Below are positions 36,939 through 49,502 of a stretch of 64,000 bases of DNA, piece after piece (positions within the stretch are counted from its first letter, which is position 1; each line of letters opens with the position of its first letter). The stretch is from Haemonchus contortus (lineage: Eukaryota; Nematoda; Chromadorea; Rhabditida; Trichostrongylidae): the NCBI GenBank assembly GCA_000469685.2, contig LS997565.1, positions 41,565,166-41,629,165 of the forward strand. Reading direction: 5' to 3'. Under the pieces are notes generated by a model, which ran no database searches, was not told the origin of the DNA, and worked only from the letters and a program-made list of their open reading frames with translations. The position numbers and the translations under genes were made by a program.

Positions 36939-38327
36939 CAGTAGCGCTCAAAAGTATTCGGCCAAACGCCTCTTTAGACATATTAGGTTGAGTAAAAAGT
37001 TTTGATCGGCTTTTCTATTTTCACTTTGAAAAGTCTTATTTCCATTGAAAGAGGATCTCATTTAGTAATATAGTCTCCATCGTTGTCCTAAACATACGTC
37101 TAACCAACTGGCAGTTTCTTGACTCCTGAAGCCTAGAACGGTGGCGGTCGCGATTCGAAAAAGGTGGAGATCTCATTTTTGAATTCCGGGCAATCATCAA
37201 AATTTCTATTGCGGAGGTGATGCTTCAGAGCAAGGAACAAATGGCAATCAGACGGAGCGAGACCTGGCGAATAAGTAGAATGGGTTAGCACTGCCCATCC
37301 AGGTTCGGCAATTTACTGACAAAAAAAATTTCGCAACATGCGGTTGAGCGCTGTCGTGAAAAAGGCAAACATTTTAACGCTGCGGACGCTTCCTTCGAAC
37401 AACGTCGGCCAAACTCCGTAGCTGAGAAGCGCAAATCTCGGCGGTCACGGTGGAGCCCTCAGTAAATTATCCAAAGTAGAGCATTCCCTGAGACTGTCCA
37501 CCGACGACACAGTAAAACCTTCTTCGGACATAGTCTACTTCTCTGTTAGTCTTGGAGGTGTTTCGTCATGAGGCACCCATGGGCTGAGATACGATGACCC
37601 TTCTGGTTGCACCGCAGATATTTGCGACAGCCGTCGGTGGATTATGCCCTTACAGTAATTCGTGATAGACGATAGCTCTCAGACAGCTTCGGACGGCAGT
37701 TGAAGGTTGAAGTCATTTTTTGCGAAGCACTTACAAGGGGGGTGCTTATACATCCTCCTAAAAATACAGGTTAGGAATCGGTCTACCATAATCTATTACG
37801 AAGTCCTTCCGAGCGGTCCTACGAAAAAATCTAGAAGAGTCGATCAAGACTTTTTACTCAACCTAATACTTTTCAGTCGTAACTCCTTTCCTACTTGAAC
37901 TAATCACGCGGAATTTCAATATGTGTAGCAGCGGAGTATTGTGAATAATTACCACTATTAACTTACAACCTGATTATGTTCCAGATATCCCAAAGAGCTT
38001 GAGCTCAAAGTCAACTGGAAATACAGATGATGTTCCTTCTGAAACTTCTGAAGTGTAGGGGCGCTGATGCCGAACACAGTTGAGAAGAATAACGCACATA
38101 AGGTGCGAATAACTGCAGATCTCAACTTTGGTGTAACGAAATCTGCTACCACAACAAACACCTTGCTCTATCTGTAGATATTGCTGCTTTTCATTCAAAT
38201 AGTGTTGGGTAGGGTGATATATGCTCTCGTTGAACATATCCAAATTTCACGCGATTTGGTCTAATAAGAAAAAAGTTATGAACGGAAGCGGTAAGCGCAT
38301 TCGGCCGAATACTTTTGAGCGCTACTG
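36939..38327 (+). mobile_element. Tc1/mariner-type MITE copy C, interrupted by a mariner
   Basis: TA-flanked element with termini CAGTAGCGCTCAAAAGTA and TACTTTTGAGCGCTACTG (perfect inverted repeats of at least 18 bp). Its sequence is split: 36939-36980 and 37869-38327 together correspond to copy A, and the gap is exactly a TA-flanked mariner. Net MITE length is about 501 bp. Confidence 0.85.
36983..37866 (-). mobile_element. mariner element, 884 bp, nested in the MITE
   Basis: Termini TTAGGTTGAGTAAAAAGT and its inverse ACTTTTTACTCAACCTAA (about 28 bp, two or three mismatches), flanked by duplicated TA. The TTAGGTTG start resembles Hsmar1/bandit-type mariners. On the minus strand the transposase C-terminal part is recognisable (LAPSDCHLFLALKHHLRN, then FKNEISTFFESR), containing the last catalytic Asp. 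The upstream coding region is too decayed and short for a full transposase. Confidence 0.87.
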
Positions 38328-38478
38328 TATCTAGCTTGCAATGGTATGTCAAAAAGCTCCATGCGATCCAGTTGGTTTTTGTGAGTTTTGAAAGGAGTAT
38401 TGATAAAAGTGAAGTTCAGGTCGAGGTATGGTCAGGGTGCGCCAAGACCGAGCAAGGCGCAAGACTGAGAAGTGGAAG

Positions 38479-38682
38479 ATGGCCAGATTGCGTTTACAAG
38501 TGTATACGGTCTCATTATTGTTGATTTTCTCAGCGGTATTGACCGTGCTTCTCTGTTACTGTACCCACTCCCCTTCGATGCCAGAGCGAAATGCTCCAAA
38601 ACAAAACGGCCACGGTACGACTGTTTATATGGTCACTGATCGAATAGAGAGTTTTGTCTGGGAGCCCTTACTCAAAGGATAA
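38479..38682 (+). CDS. Possible first exon of a signal-anchor membrane protein
   Basis: ATG at 38479 opens MARLRLQVYTVSLLLIFSAV with a hydrophobic stretch through LLCYC, typical of a signal peptide or type II anchor, followed by a polar segment. It runs to a stop at 38680-38682. An alternative is a donor near 38614 joining to an acceptor at 38975 that leads an open frame (KMQNPVLLYKRGDPDNVYPQ, stop near 39145). In that case the product is about 100 residues. No family recognised. Confidence 0.32.
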   Translation: MARLRLQVYTVSLLLIFSAVLTVLLCYCTHSPSMPERNAPKQNGHGTTVYMVTDRIESFVWEPLLKG

Positions 38683-39222
38683 CTTCAAATCAAATGGAAG
38701 CAATGTAAAGGATGATTTTTGAATCTGCGTAATACATCAGTTCAAGTAATGTGAGCAAATTCAAATTTGAAGGGACGTATAGAAAGAAAAAAAAACTGTT
38801 GTGAAGAGATGAGCTTGAATGTTTTCGAACATCGTAGGCGAAGAAAGAAACAAAAAGCTGATGAGTCATGAGCGATTGATTTTGCGCTTGAACACAACCC
38901 ACATCGAACATTTACAGAAGCTATGATCTCGAACACCTCGATTGACTTTCAAATTGCTGGTGACCGTCATTTACAGCTGAGAAAATGCAAAATCCTGTGC
39001 TGCTGTATAAAAGGGGAGATCCAGATAATGTCTATCCCCAGCCGCCGTTTCTGCTGACGTTACAAGTTCTTCTGGCTGAGCCTTACTTAACTATACTGTT
39101 AGAAGGCTTCACAAAGGCCAGTCCAGTTGGACCGAAAAAGTCCTGAAAAGCCCAAGACAGGATCGTTCGTATCTAGACGACCATGTGGCTCGATGAAACA
39201 TCGCGAGTGTCAAAATGCCGTT

Positions 39223-39442
39223 ATGTCTCGAGTTCAATCGAAGGATCTTCAACTCGACGACCTCAACCTACTGGTCCAATGTATGTACATGCATTGAAGG
39301 TGAAAGGGTGTCAGAAGTAATCGTCAGGAAGTTATTGGCCTGTTTTCTAGCTAAAATTGCTATCATCCCCTTCATTGGATTGACCCTTCTCATACTGCAA
39401 ACGATGCTCTGGGAGTACTCAAGTATTTTACCCATCACCTAG
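39223..39442 (+). CDS. Two-exon 49-residue membrane peptide candidate
   Basis: Exon 39223-39280 (ATG, MSRVQSKDLQLDDLNLLVQ) ends at a consensus GTATGT donor. A 70-nt intron ends TGTTTTCTAG and exon 39351-39442 continues in phase (KIAIIPFIGLTLLILQTM, then LWEY and PIT, stop TAG). The second exon is a single membrane span. A TATAAAAGGGG lies at 39006. Signals are good but the peptide is short and unrecognised; an overlapping unspliced frame starts at 39215. Confidence 0.38.
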
Positions 39443-40345
39443 GGCTGTTATCAACGACGGTCACACCTTGACTGAGGACTAGTCAGGCCACTTTTCATGG
39501 CCTCTGATGGGCAGCTGTGGTTAGTCTGTTAAAAAGATGACATATAGGGAAATGGCTAGCCGTTCTGCTCACCCCATCTGACCTGTATGAGCTGTATCCA
39601 TCCACTCCCACATGGCTTTTCTTCCTTTACGATAACTACCGAGGTCCGGTACTACAGAGTAATATTATTTTCGTACCCTGGTGTACTCAATGTGTATGTC
39701 AAGTATCGTTGCTCGTCGTCATTCATAGATTCATTCCCGTTGAATATGCATATATGTAAATGTCCAACGAAAACAGTTTTTGTTTCTCTCCCTCTCGATT
39801 CTAAGGAACTTTATATTCAAAAATTCTTTCGGATAATTAATCGCATGCATTCTAAACTAGTTTCTGCAAGCACTAACGTTTTTTTTTCTCGTAACATTAC
39901 CTATTCAATTTCATGGCGAACATTATACATTATGAATGAGACAAAACCCATGAAATACGATGAATTGAAATGTACCCCCTCTCTTAAAATTCATATCAAT
40001 CAAAAATTTCATCCCCTCAAAAGAAGAATTCAAATGGCTTTCATTGAATGAAATAGAAGGAACCGAAAAAACGTTATAGAATAGGAAATCGTCTCAGAAA
40101 TTCCTGTTTCAAAAAATTGATACAAGGGCGTTGAGAAGGTTGAGGTTGATACGCAACCGCTGATCCGCTGGTCTATGGATAAGGAAAAATAAATCTGAAC
40201 CTTTCAATTTGTGAACCTTTTTTATCTGTTTATCTTTATTTATTTATCTATCTTGTTCTGTTCTATTTATTTATCTTGTTCTTCATTTACTGCTTACCAT
40301 TACACTATGGCTATGCCACAATGGATGAGATTCACTGATTCGTTC
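39443..40345. other. AT-rich intergenic stretch
   Basis: It contains a 154-codon plus-strand frame (39587-40051) with no domain, splice sites or start context. A (TTTAT)n-like run lies near 40223-40275. I see no supported gene. Confidence 0.4.
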
Positions 40346-40565
40346 AGGAAGTAAGTACACCATGGAGGAGATGGAAGTTGGTTGTTGACGGGTGAAGTGG
40401 ATATGGTGGATGGTGTGGCATTTTCATCCCTAGGCAACGTACCAGGAGCTTCTCTCTTCACCAAAATCAACTCGAACAACTAGGGATGAAAATGCCACAC
40501 CATCCACCATATCCACTTCACCCGTCAGACCAACTTCCACCCACTCCATGGAGTATTTCCTAGAC
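40346..40565. repeat. Near-perfect long hairpin (inverted repeat)
   Basis: Left arm 40346-40433 and right arm 40480-40565 are inverted copies around a 46-nt spacer. The inner 47 bp (from GACGGGTGAAGTGG to TTTTCATCCCTAG on the left) are identical, the outer part has a few mismatches. The arms carry no tRNA-like box, target duplication or coding frame. It could be a young fold-back element or a hairpin-RNA source. Confidence 0.85.
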
Positions 40566-41666
40566 GAAGCGAACTTCTTCGCTTACGGTTAACTGTTGGC
40601 TTGAATAAGAAGTACGATATATACCACTGCAGTTAATAAGCTGTTGCAGGACGAAAGGGGAAAATGTAGGCATAGTCCCGTCGTGAACGTCTATTCTTAC
40701 CGCCATAATGGAGCGAGTAAGTAGTACACAAAAGTAGCTGCGACGAATTTTTACGCAATTTTTGGTGCGAGAAGAATTTACCTTAATACCTCTGCTCTTC
40801 CATGTGAATGAAAATGAACTCTGCTCACGTCTGATGAAGACGAAGTTTGCCTTCCCACTGATAACCCACAATGGAAGTTCATGAACTTTTCTGAAGCCTC
40901 TTCCCATCCCTTCCAATTTCAATCTAAAAGGACTGTTCGGGAACATTCAAAAAAAAAAAAACAAAAAATTGCTCGGCTTCAAAACCAATGATGTTTTTCC
41001 ATCTATCCATCTGTCTGATCTTCATATGTTTAGTCCTGCAATATGTAACTTTTATAGTGATTTCGATTTTGTAAAGTTTCGATCGCCTATTCCGTGTAAG
41101 CGCGGTATTCCTATTCCAGACATTATAATTTGATCCAAGGCTAGCTTCGGCCAAACAAACATTTCGAGCTGTCGGAAATTTCGTTCAAGATAAGGCCTGC
41201 AGTCCTCTCACTCCTCCACTGTAATATGTTCACCACAATCTGCGACGGATGCCATAATGGTTAGTGATTTTCAAGTCCAACGGAAATTTTCCGGCCCCTT
41301 AACCCTTTTGTTTTGACTACTAGATGGTGGTTGAATAGCTCGAATGCATGACTTTTCATTAACGTCCACGTCTGAACGCAACATCACCTATACAATGGGC
41401 CGATTAATCTGCGAAGGTATTGTTGTAGCGCTGACTACAATGGTCCTCTATTGGACGCTCATTCAATAAGCGATGATAGCGGCTTCACGCGGGGCTATTG
41501 AGGTAGATTTTGGCGACAATAACACCGACAATATGGCCACTAACAAAATAAGTCTTTAATGTCGAAATAGCAGCCCTATTGGTTAGCCTGCCCAAAATAA
41601 TCGCGCTGTTGGTCAGATTTAGAACCCAACAATCTGAGACCTGAACTAAATAACAAAGTATGTCAC
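40566..41666. other. No supported feature
   Basis: Minus-strand frames of 128 and 76 codons (40560-40946, 40924-41154) show no domain, low complexity and no splice framework. Nothing else with clear boundaries. Confidence 0.4.
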
Positions 41667-41940
41667 TCATGCTTGGGCCATGGTGAAATATGGGTCGCCG
41701 GGTATTCCGCTGAGGTAAAACGGATTGAATGACTCAGCTGGAATTCCAACCCACCGGCCCAAACCGGTGCTTGGACCCATTGAATTAATCTTGGCATCAA
41801 GGACATTGCCTGGGAAGGTAATACGGTAAATTGGCTGCGCCAGAAGTGGTGGATAAGCATAGTTACACACCCGTGCCCCTTCACACATTGCTGTGAGGGA
41901 GCCATGTTTGCGGTATGGGGGAGTCCCAGGCGCGTCATAC
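41667..41940 (-). CDS. Unrecognised coding fragment with protein-like composition
   Basis: The minus frame from about 41938 reads YDAPGTPPYRKHGSLTAM, then VCNYAYPPLLAQPIYRITF, SMGPSTGLGRWVGIPAE and NPFYLSGIPGDPYFTMAQA, ending in TGA at 41667. Composition and Gly/Pro/aromatic pattern look like conserved protein rather than chance. The expected 5' junction has a pyrimidine run (CTTTCTCTCTTTAAC) but lacks AG, so it is either a terminal exon with an altered acceptor, an exon starting at the internal CACAG (near 41892), or a retro-copied pseudogene. Family not identified. Confidence 0.4.
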
Positions 41941-42810
41941 AGTTAAAGAGAGAAAGAGCAGCCAGGATATGGGACAGTTGGACAGGCAAGGATCAGCCTT
42001 TTCGATGTAACCCACCGGTATAATATGCATGAATCGAAGGTTTAAAGAAATCTTTCCAGTGTTCCTAGGAGGAATGACTGACAGTGGAACATTTTTATTT
42101 GAATTTTTAAATTTTAATTTTTTGAAAAAATTCCATTTTCTACATGTCCCGGATTTGTTCACCATGCCGAACAATCTGGGATAAATCAAATTTGATGTTG
42201 ATGTGGCTTCAATATGGTATGACACTTGACAATCCCTGTACCAACAAAATCATTGGAATAACCTTTTTTCCCCTCCCACTTTTTCCTCTTTTCGTAACGA
42301 GAGCTCGATTAAAATGAATGTTGGCAGGCAATTGCAAAAACATTTGCATAACTGATGAACCTTTTATGTATGAATTGCATTGACGTTCTATTCGGTTCCA
42401 TTGTTTGGTTGACAGCTCCTTTCTATAATGTCTGCTTCCAGTATGAATAATGAACCAGCTGAAAAAAAGCTATTTAAATAGCTGTTTTCCAGATGATGTT
42501 TCAAATGTACAGAACGTCACGTTAACCAAAGAAAAAAATGGGAAAAGAACTGGTACCTGGTCAATCTTCGCATGATCGCTTGTAGGATTTTCTTTTACAG
42601 CTAATTCTAGTCAGATGAACTGTTCTCCATGGCAATTCCGCCTCTTGTGGAAAACCTCTAGAAATCCTCTTCGACTGATTGAATTCCCAAGAAATGATTC
42701 TCTATTCGTGCAATCAACTAGGCCTTCTTTCAGTTTTTACAAGAAATTTTGGCTGATTGTACCCTAAGACTAAGAAATGAAAACATGGACGTCAGTCAAT
42801 CTTTTTGTAG

Positions 42811-43000
42811 AGATACGCCCGGTATTCGACTTTCACTCAGGATCGTGATGTCGTTTTGAATGGGTATGTGGCCCATACAATGGCAAGAAGTGAACAACTA
42901 ATGTACAAGTCAATGCTTTTATCCTCCCAGAAGGGTCTGATATCAATTAATCGTGCCCGAAAAGTCGGATGGCCTTGCTGGCCAAAGAGAGTATCTATTC
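42811..43000 (-). mobile_element. tRNA-derived SINE, eroded copy
   Basis: Plus-strand order shows the family 3' part (TTCACTCAGGATCGTGATG), then ATGTACAAGTCAATGCTTTT and ATCCTCCCAG, then a decayed body. The tRNA-like head is mostly lost near 43000. Confidence 0.65.
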
Positions 43001-43892
43001 GAATATGTATAATACATCTACAAGGGGAGTAATCAAATGTTTATCACATAAACATAAACACATGAGGAAAACTAAAAAACCAAACATTTGGTGGCAGCAA
43101 CTGGGCAAATTAGGGTCTATCATCTGGGGAAAAGGCTAGTTTGAAGTTGCTCAACACCTCTCAGTCTTTGGAGAGCTGCTTGAGAACTGAAGTTCGAAAA
43201 AGATCAAATAAAAAAAATCAAGTTTTGCAAGAGAAAAATGCAGTAATAACGGCAATTTCCCACTTTATATTTTGGCCTTTATTGGCGCAATGACAGTATT
43301 GTCCTGATTGTAGATGGATCTGCTTCGAACACATTATTCTCGGTGAAGCCGGTAACAATTGCGAGTGTGTGGATCGCAGGACTGCGCCATGAACATGGCT
43401 CCCATTCGAAAAATTAAAACATCCAAAAAAATAAATACTTTGGACAGTATGAGCTGCGAATTAAGCCCAAATTCATACTGGTGTCTCTATGCTCATTGCC
43501 TTGTTCACTTCGAAAAATGGAATCATGGAGGAAGTGAAGAAACGTCCACTTCCGCCAAACCGAATCCGATTGACCGCGTATGACATGACGTCTTCAACTA
43601 TGCATCGTAGTTCTATAGAAAAATGTAGTTTTGCATTAATACTAAATGTTATATAATATATGAACTAGGAAGAGTGCAAAAAGAAGGAGATTTCTCGCCT
43701 TGTCCCCTCCCACAGATTATTTTCGAACTCTACAAAACATGGGAACTATTATTCCGATATTTGATATCCTAGAGGACACCTTTTGAAAATATCGTGTGAC
43801 GCGAAGTGTGGCCAAAAATACCTCCAACGAATACTACACTCAATAATAACATAGAGGGATTGAGGATGAAGTCATCGGCAGTAATCACTTTC

Positions 43893-44153
43893 GTTCCTGG
43901 AATGCGCTCTGTATGCGACTTCCACTTAATATCGTAGGGCATCCTGCATATGTGTGTAGCTCATACAATGAATTGTAATACAATGGCTAACTCGTGTACA
44001 TTCACTTCTTTTATCCTCCCAGATGGCCTGGCACAGATGAATCGACCCCGAAAGAATGGAAGGCTTGGTTAGTGCAGTCGAATTTCGAAACAGGATTAGA
44101 ACCTTTGGCTGAATGCATGTGGGAGACACGCTTCTCACCACTACAGCACCTTC
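43893..44153 (-). mobile_element. tRNA-derived SINE copy
   Basis: Family signatures: TTTTATCCTCCCAG, then CGACCCCGAAAGAATGGAAG. A decayed B-box region lies near 44090-44105, and the head end CACCACTACAGCACC (minus: GGTGCTGTAGTGGTG) is still clear. A 93-codon minus frame is a by-product. Confidence 0.7.
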
Positions 44154-47100
44154 AGCTGTTTCCAGAATTGACGGCGAAAATTTAAAAGGGCTGAGAAGGA
44201 CGATCAATTACTTTACTGAAGGGTGTCTGGATGACCGCTACGTATCATGCTAAAGATAAATACTCATTGTAATGCTCTATAAAACTAAATTTTGATTCTA
44301 ATCATTGACTTATTTTTTTGATTTTTTTAAAAATTTTTTTCGGGCAAAATAGACGATCCGGCACTTGATTTATTCTGTTTTCCACATGTAGTAAGGCCAT
44401 TGGACGATTTTGCTGCCCTCAGAAAAAAGGGCCTGTAAAATTCGTTGAGAATAGCCACTTCCAATAGTTTCCTAATGGATTCATATTCCTCGCCTGACTA
44501 TTTTAAGTGACAACCCAGGGGATGAGCCTCGAAGCGTCTAGAGCTTATTTGGTCTAAACCTTCTTAGAATTAATCAACTATGTACATCCATCCCTATCCG
44601 ATTAGACATGAAGCTGTGCGGGGGTAGATTAGCTGTTGTGTATTAGTTCTGAGAACATTCTCATGTTCGAGATTATTCCCGCTAGAAAATCCCATGTTTT
44701 CGCATAATTACATACGCTTACTATAGCTAGTTCAGTAAGTATCAAAAAATAAAATTTGTAGGCAGTTTCTCATGATCCTGAAAAATTGTATGAACATTTT
44801 ATACATCATGTACAAGATAGAGCGGAATCGTATTTGTAGTTAGCACAAAATAGCAATACAATCTTCAGCGGCCACAAAAAAAACCACCTACAAATTTTTC
44901 TTTGTTGACTGAGATGCCGGTACTACATCCTTGTCAGCTGTAGTTGCTTAAATTCTTGGAATACCCTGCACAATTACAAGCGGTCGAATTATAAACAGCT
45001 ATAGAGCTAATATGGACTGTCAAAAAGCCTTACCAGTGCCCACCTAGGGAGCCATTTGCGTGTTGAGCGATTGTCTAACCGTTTCAATAAGTGTTTTCAA
45101 TGTTCAGCGCTTTAGCCTAAGGTTACCATTGCGCCCCATTTTTGTAGAATCCTCTTGTTCAGCTGATTACCTTCTTGATCAAAGGAAGACCCAGTTGTGC
45201 AGGTACCTGTCATCCTACAAAAAAGTTTTCAGCGAGAGCTCGAACTGGATCGCTTTTTGAGGACTGAGTGGAAGCCAGTGATTGACTACTGAAGTCTGCT
45301 AAAGTTCCAAATGAAACACCGGCAAGAATAGTTCCGAATCCTTGATACTCAACTGTGAAGCAAAAAACAAAGAGGTGGACTTTAAAAAACCGTCTGAGGT
45401 TTGGAGTGTGCCGTACACCCGTCTTTAGTTCGAAATTGTACAGATATTTATTCCCGACTACAAATTCAAATATTCAAGCAATTGCTGGCATAGCTGTTGT
45501 GAATGTCAAGGTAATCTTCTCAATAGAAAAGGTGGGCATCTGTTGAATCAACCCGAACGACATAAAGCCTAGCGAGCCTGGGCTACGTCACGAGTATTGT
45601 TCACTCAAACTTTTGACCATTGGGAATTACCATGAATGCGTTTCGAAGTATTAAATATCTTCTTTCCTCGGAGAAAATGTGGTCCCCTTTGAGACAAGAT
45701 TTGTATTGAAAATTAAAAATAAATTTAAAGAGCGGAGACCTGCTCTGTGTCCCTCAAGATGATAAATGAACGTCAAGTCTCTTTGAATCTTTTTTTCGAA
45801 TCCCATTTTTATAGGTAAATAAAGCTGAGCTGAGGGATGAGTCATCAGTCCCCATTAGATGTGTGTGGACGTGGACGGACTTTGTAGATCTTCGTGGACT
45901 GGCACGTATATCCACTTAGGTATTCTTCGTTCCATACATATTTTAGTGCTCTTTCATCATTTACCCCTTTCGCCATGCTTTGAATACTGCATTTGCTCGT
46001 GAATATCTCATCTTGTCACTCGGATATTCATGAATATATTTATTATTTCCGTCCATGTTTTCGACGTGGCATCATGCATTATTCCGAGTTGTCGATGAAT
46101 TTTCCAATTAGAGTCGGCCATGGGTCGCCTGCGTTGTCCATGGAACTACTTGTTCCCTTTCTCCATCTCGCTGTCTACTCCTCAACTAACAACAGTCCCC
46201 TTTCACTCACCACTTCGCCTACTCCCTTTGCCTCTTCTTTCGCTCCGTCGTCATTTTCATGGTAAAATCCACCTAGTACAGAAGTAGTGAAGGGATTTGA
46301 GACTTTAAGGGAACAGCTCATAGGACCAGTCGATGTCAGTCATTTTCGTGCGGGAGAACAGGTACACCGATATGAATAAGTGTGGGTCATTGCTACTGAG
46401 CTATTACAATAAGGAGTGCCTTCAAAAGCTCCTATAAATCTGAGTGGTTTTCGACTACACGGCGTATCCATAAGGACTGAGAACATGTCGGTCGGTAAGG
46501 TCATAATACATGTACCAAGAAAGTATTACCGGACTCGTTATACTTCACAGAATTCGTCATCAGAACAAGTGGGCGATCACCCGGACCATACCTAGGTGGG
46601 TATAGATAGTACCTGAATTGCAAGGTAACACGACTTTCTATCATTGCATCATAGGTTAAAGCCAGGGAGAGTCTTGCACAATCAAATATGGGCAAAATTA
46701 TTCAGCAAAATCGTTCTCATAGCTTTTCCAGGATGTCTACCTACTACAACCCTTCGCAAATGCAAATGCCATTTCTGGAGAGTCCCCTTGTTGAATTCAA
46801 ACTGACGTTGTTTTACTCCAGTACCTATGATTCATACTTACAATCACAAACGGCCAAACAAAAGACTTATTCAAAACCCTCTGTGAAAGGCGATGAAAAG
46901 GCACGGCTATTGTGAAGGCGTCAACAAAAGATTTCCGGGTATAAACGACCTCCAGAATGACACATAACATGGGTTTCCTGCAATATGCAAACGGCCACAT
47001 TCCATATGGCTGGTTTCTACAAGTTTCTGGGAAATGATAGTTTGTTGCAACTTGAGAAAGAATGGGCGATTGAGTGGCCCTAGCTTGAGTCTCGTGGCTA

Positions 47101-49259
47101 TGTCGCTGAGGCGCTGGGGAATAACGTAATCAGGAAGCACTATGCTTTAATAGGTTGATTACCTTCATTATCATCACTGGCTTCATCATTTCCTTCATTA
47201 ATAGTCGTTATTCTGCAGCTAACCAGATTTGCCCAGGATTTCCTTACCCGTGAGTCATGTTCTTTTTCTTTCCCTAAAGCTCCCTAACGACCCAATACCT
47301 CCAACTTCCAAAACCCGATGCCTGTTCATGAGATTAGTGGAATTATGGCCAATATGTGTGGTGAAAATCCCCTTTCTGAGAAAAAATGAAGTAAAAGCGC
47401 CGGAGATCCCCGTCCAGGGCATTCTTTTCATTCATTCATTCAACTATCTCATGTTTTTCCTTAAGATAATTGACCAGTGTTTTGCAATCGTCTTTTATTA
47501 TTCATGGAAAACAAAGTATTGACTGGTGACGGTGACGGACCGTCACCAAGTCATTCTAAGGTTGACAGCCAAAATTAATTTAAATTTCCCATATAATATT
47601 CAAAATTTCACCTGACCCTATTAGGAATCACCTGGTAGTTGATTAGACCCTGCACATTTCTGGGATGACGAAAGCGACCGGCGATCATCTGGTTTTCAGT
47701 AAGGTTAAGTATCCAAGCAGCTTATCACCTTCGATCGTCATAGCTATCTTTAAATAGCATCTATTATTCTTTGAGTATTCTAATCCCTCTTAAATGTACC
47801 GCCCACTATTGCGTACACCTCGAATCAGCTAAGAGATTATCAGCAGAAGCTTTATGGATAACCGCAGAGCCGATATTATTCTTTAGTTCCTATACTTCTT
47901 CATTTACCCAGAAATAGAAAAATATAAGTGTGTCGGAAAAGTACAATCCGATAAGGATACCCTGCTCATAGCAGTCCCATGCATCCCTTCAATATTCTTC
48001 ATGCTCTAATTATAGCCGCCTTTGTTGTTATACCATTCCTTCAAAGAAGAATTATAACGTTTTCAACGGATAATTGGGCAGGGTCGTACAGTTGCTTGAA
48101 GATTACCTGTCCTTCCTATTCTCTCCTGATTCAGGCTCCAGTATTAGTCTATCAAACCCTCTGCTCAGAAGAGAACATGTTCGATACTATAAGTGACAAG
48201 TGGGTGCATGGCTCATACCGAAATGATTGGCCAGTGAGGGACAATCCATTACAGAAATGCTTTCCTGTGGTTTTTGCCGAGATTTCTCGAACTTTCTGAC
48301 ACAAAAAGAGCTGGAGCCGTTGAATAGGTAGTAGATTTGAGTAGAAAAAGGTGATAAAAATCGTAAAAAATTGAATCAGGAACCTACAAGGGTTTTCTGA
48401 GCTAGCAAGTTTTTTTAGCATTTTTTTCAAAACATTTTAGCGATGCAGTAGTGCTAGTCATTGTGGTTTGGAGGAAAAACTACTGGAAGTAGGTAGGTAA
48501 GTAAAATAGTCAGATAGTCATGCAAGCAAGTCAATAAATGATTATGTGGATGGTGAAAAACATGAACTCGTGGAAACCCAAGGGACAAACAAGTAATTAT
48601 TTAGATTATTGACTCAAAGAAGTAAGAAACCAGACTGAAGAGGACAGTGAGGAAATGGGTAACTTTTCGAAAAGTTAGAGAATCCAGGTGATAGATGCCA
48701 TTTGCTAGGAAAAAATCCATCCAGCTTTGAGAGTACCTTTGGGGCACTCCTACATTGTCAACTTACAGGAAGCATCGTCGTGTGGAAAAGGTTTGGTCTC
48801 CGATCTACGCCTACGGACTCCCCTTACAGCTGATACTTTTCCCCTCATCATGAGTCATATCAGAGAGGAATATCATTTCTTCTAATACACCTGCACTGGT
48901 ACTTTCTCAAGAGCAAAAGCAAGGCAGTAAGTAAGATTAGTTAGACCCCTACGCCGAAAGTATGACCTCCCAACCGAACCTAAACTTCCTTTCCTATAAA
49001 TGGTGGTTGGTCGATGTCGGACTGACAGAGAAAGATAAGTGTACTGACGCGTAGACAGGTGTTTTCCTATCCGTCATCGGAGGAGCAACATGCAACCTCA
49101 ATTATGTTTACGTTTTTGAATGCAACTGAATGCATGGCGCAATCTTGGTCGATCACGGTAAACCGGTATTTCGTTCAGTTGATTGCAAAGAGTGAAGCAT
49201 CGGAACATTACAAGAAACCGTTGGCTTCCGAATAAACACTTCAGCATTTATGAAGTCGT
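44154..49259. other. Long gene-poor region
   Basis: No chain of exons with compatible GT-AG junctions was found. Open frames of 60-106 codons occur on both strands at chance-like density. A small perfect inverted sequence GGTGACGG.CCGTCACC lies near 47528. Confidence 0.35.
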
Positions 49260-49502
49260 TTCTGGGATGCGCTCCGCTTTCAAATTCTATCCAGAATCGC
49301 AGTGACGATTGAACACGACCTATATCATGACTTGCAGTGGCCAGACGATTCTCAAGTCAGTACTTTATTCTCTAAGGCGAGTCTAGAAATAATGAACCGA
49401 CCTCGGAGGTATAGAAGGCTTGGCTAGCCCAAGCGGATTTTGATCCAGGATCCAATCCCCAGGCCATAGTACGTCACTTACTTTTATATCATATCCGCTC
49501 TA
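49260..49502 (-). mobile_element. tRNA-derived SINE copy
   Basis: GGGATGCGCTCCGC, then ATCCAGAATCGCAGTG, GACTTGCAGTGGCCAG, CTCAAGTCAGTACTTT and CCGACCTCGGAGG follow the family order. The minus-strand head (near 49445-49500) is degraded. Confidence 0.7.

Noticed and set aside
39587..40051. 154-codon plus-strand frame
   Set aside because: No domain, no start context, no splice sites, and amino-acid composition typical of AT-rich non-coding sequence.
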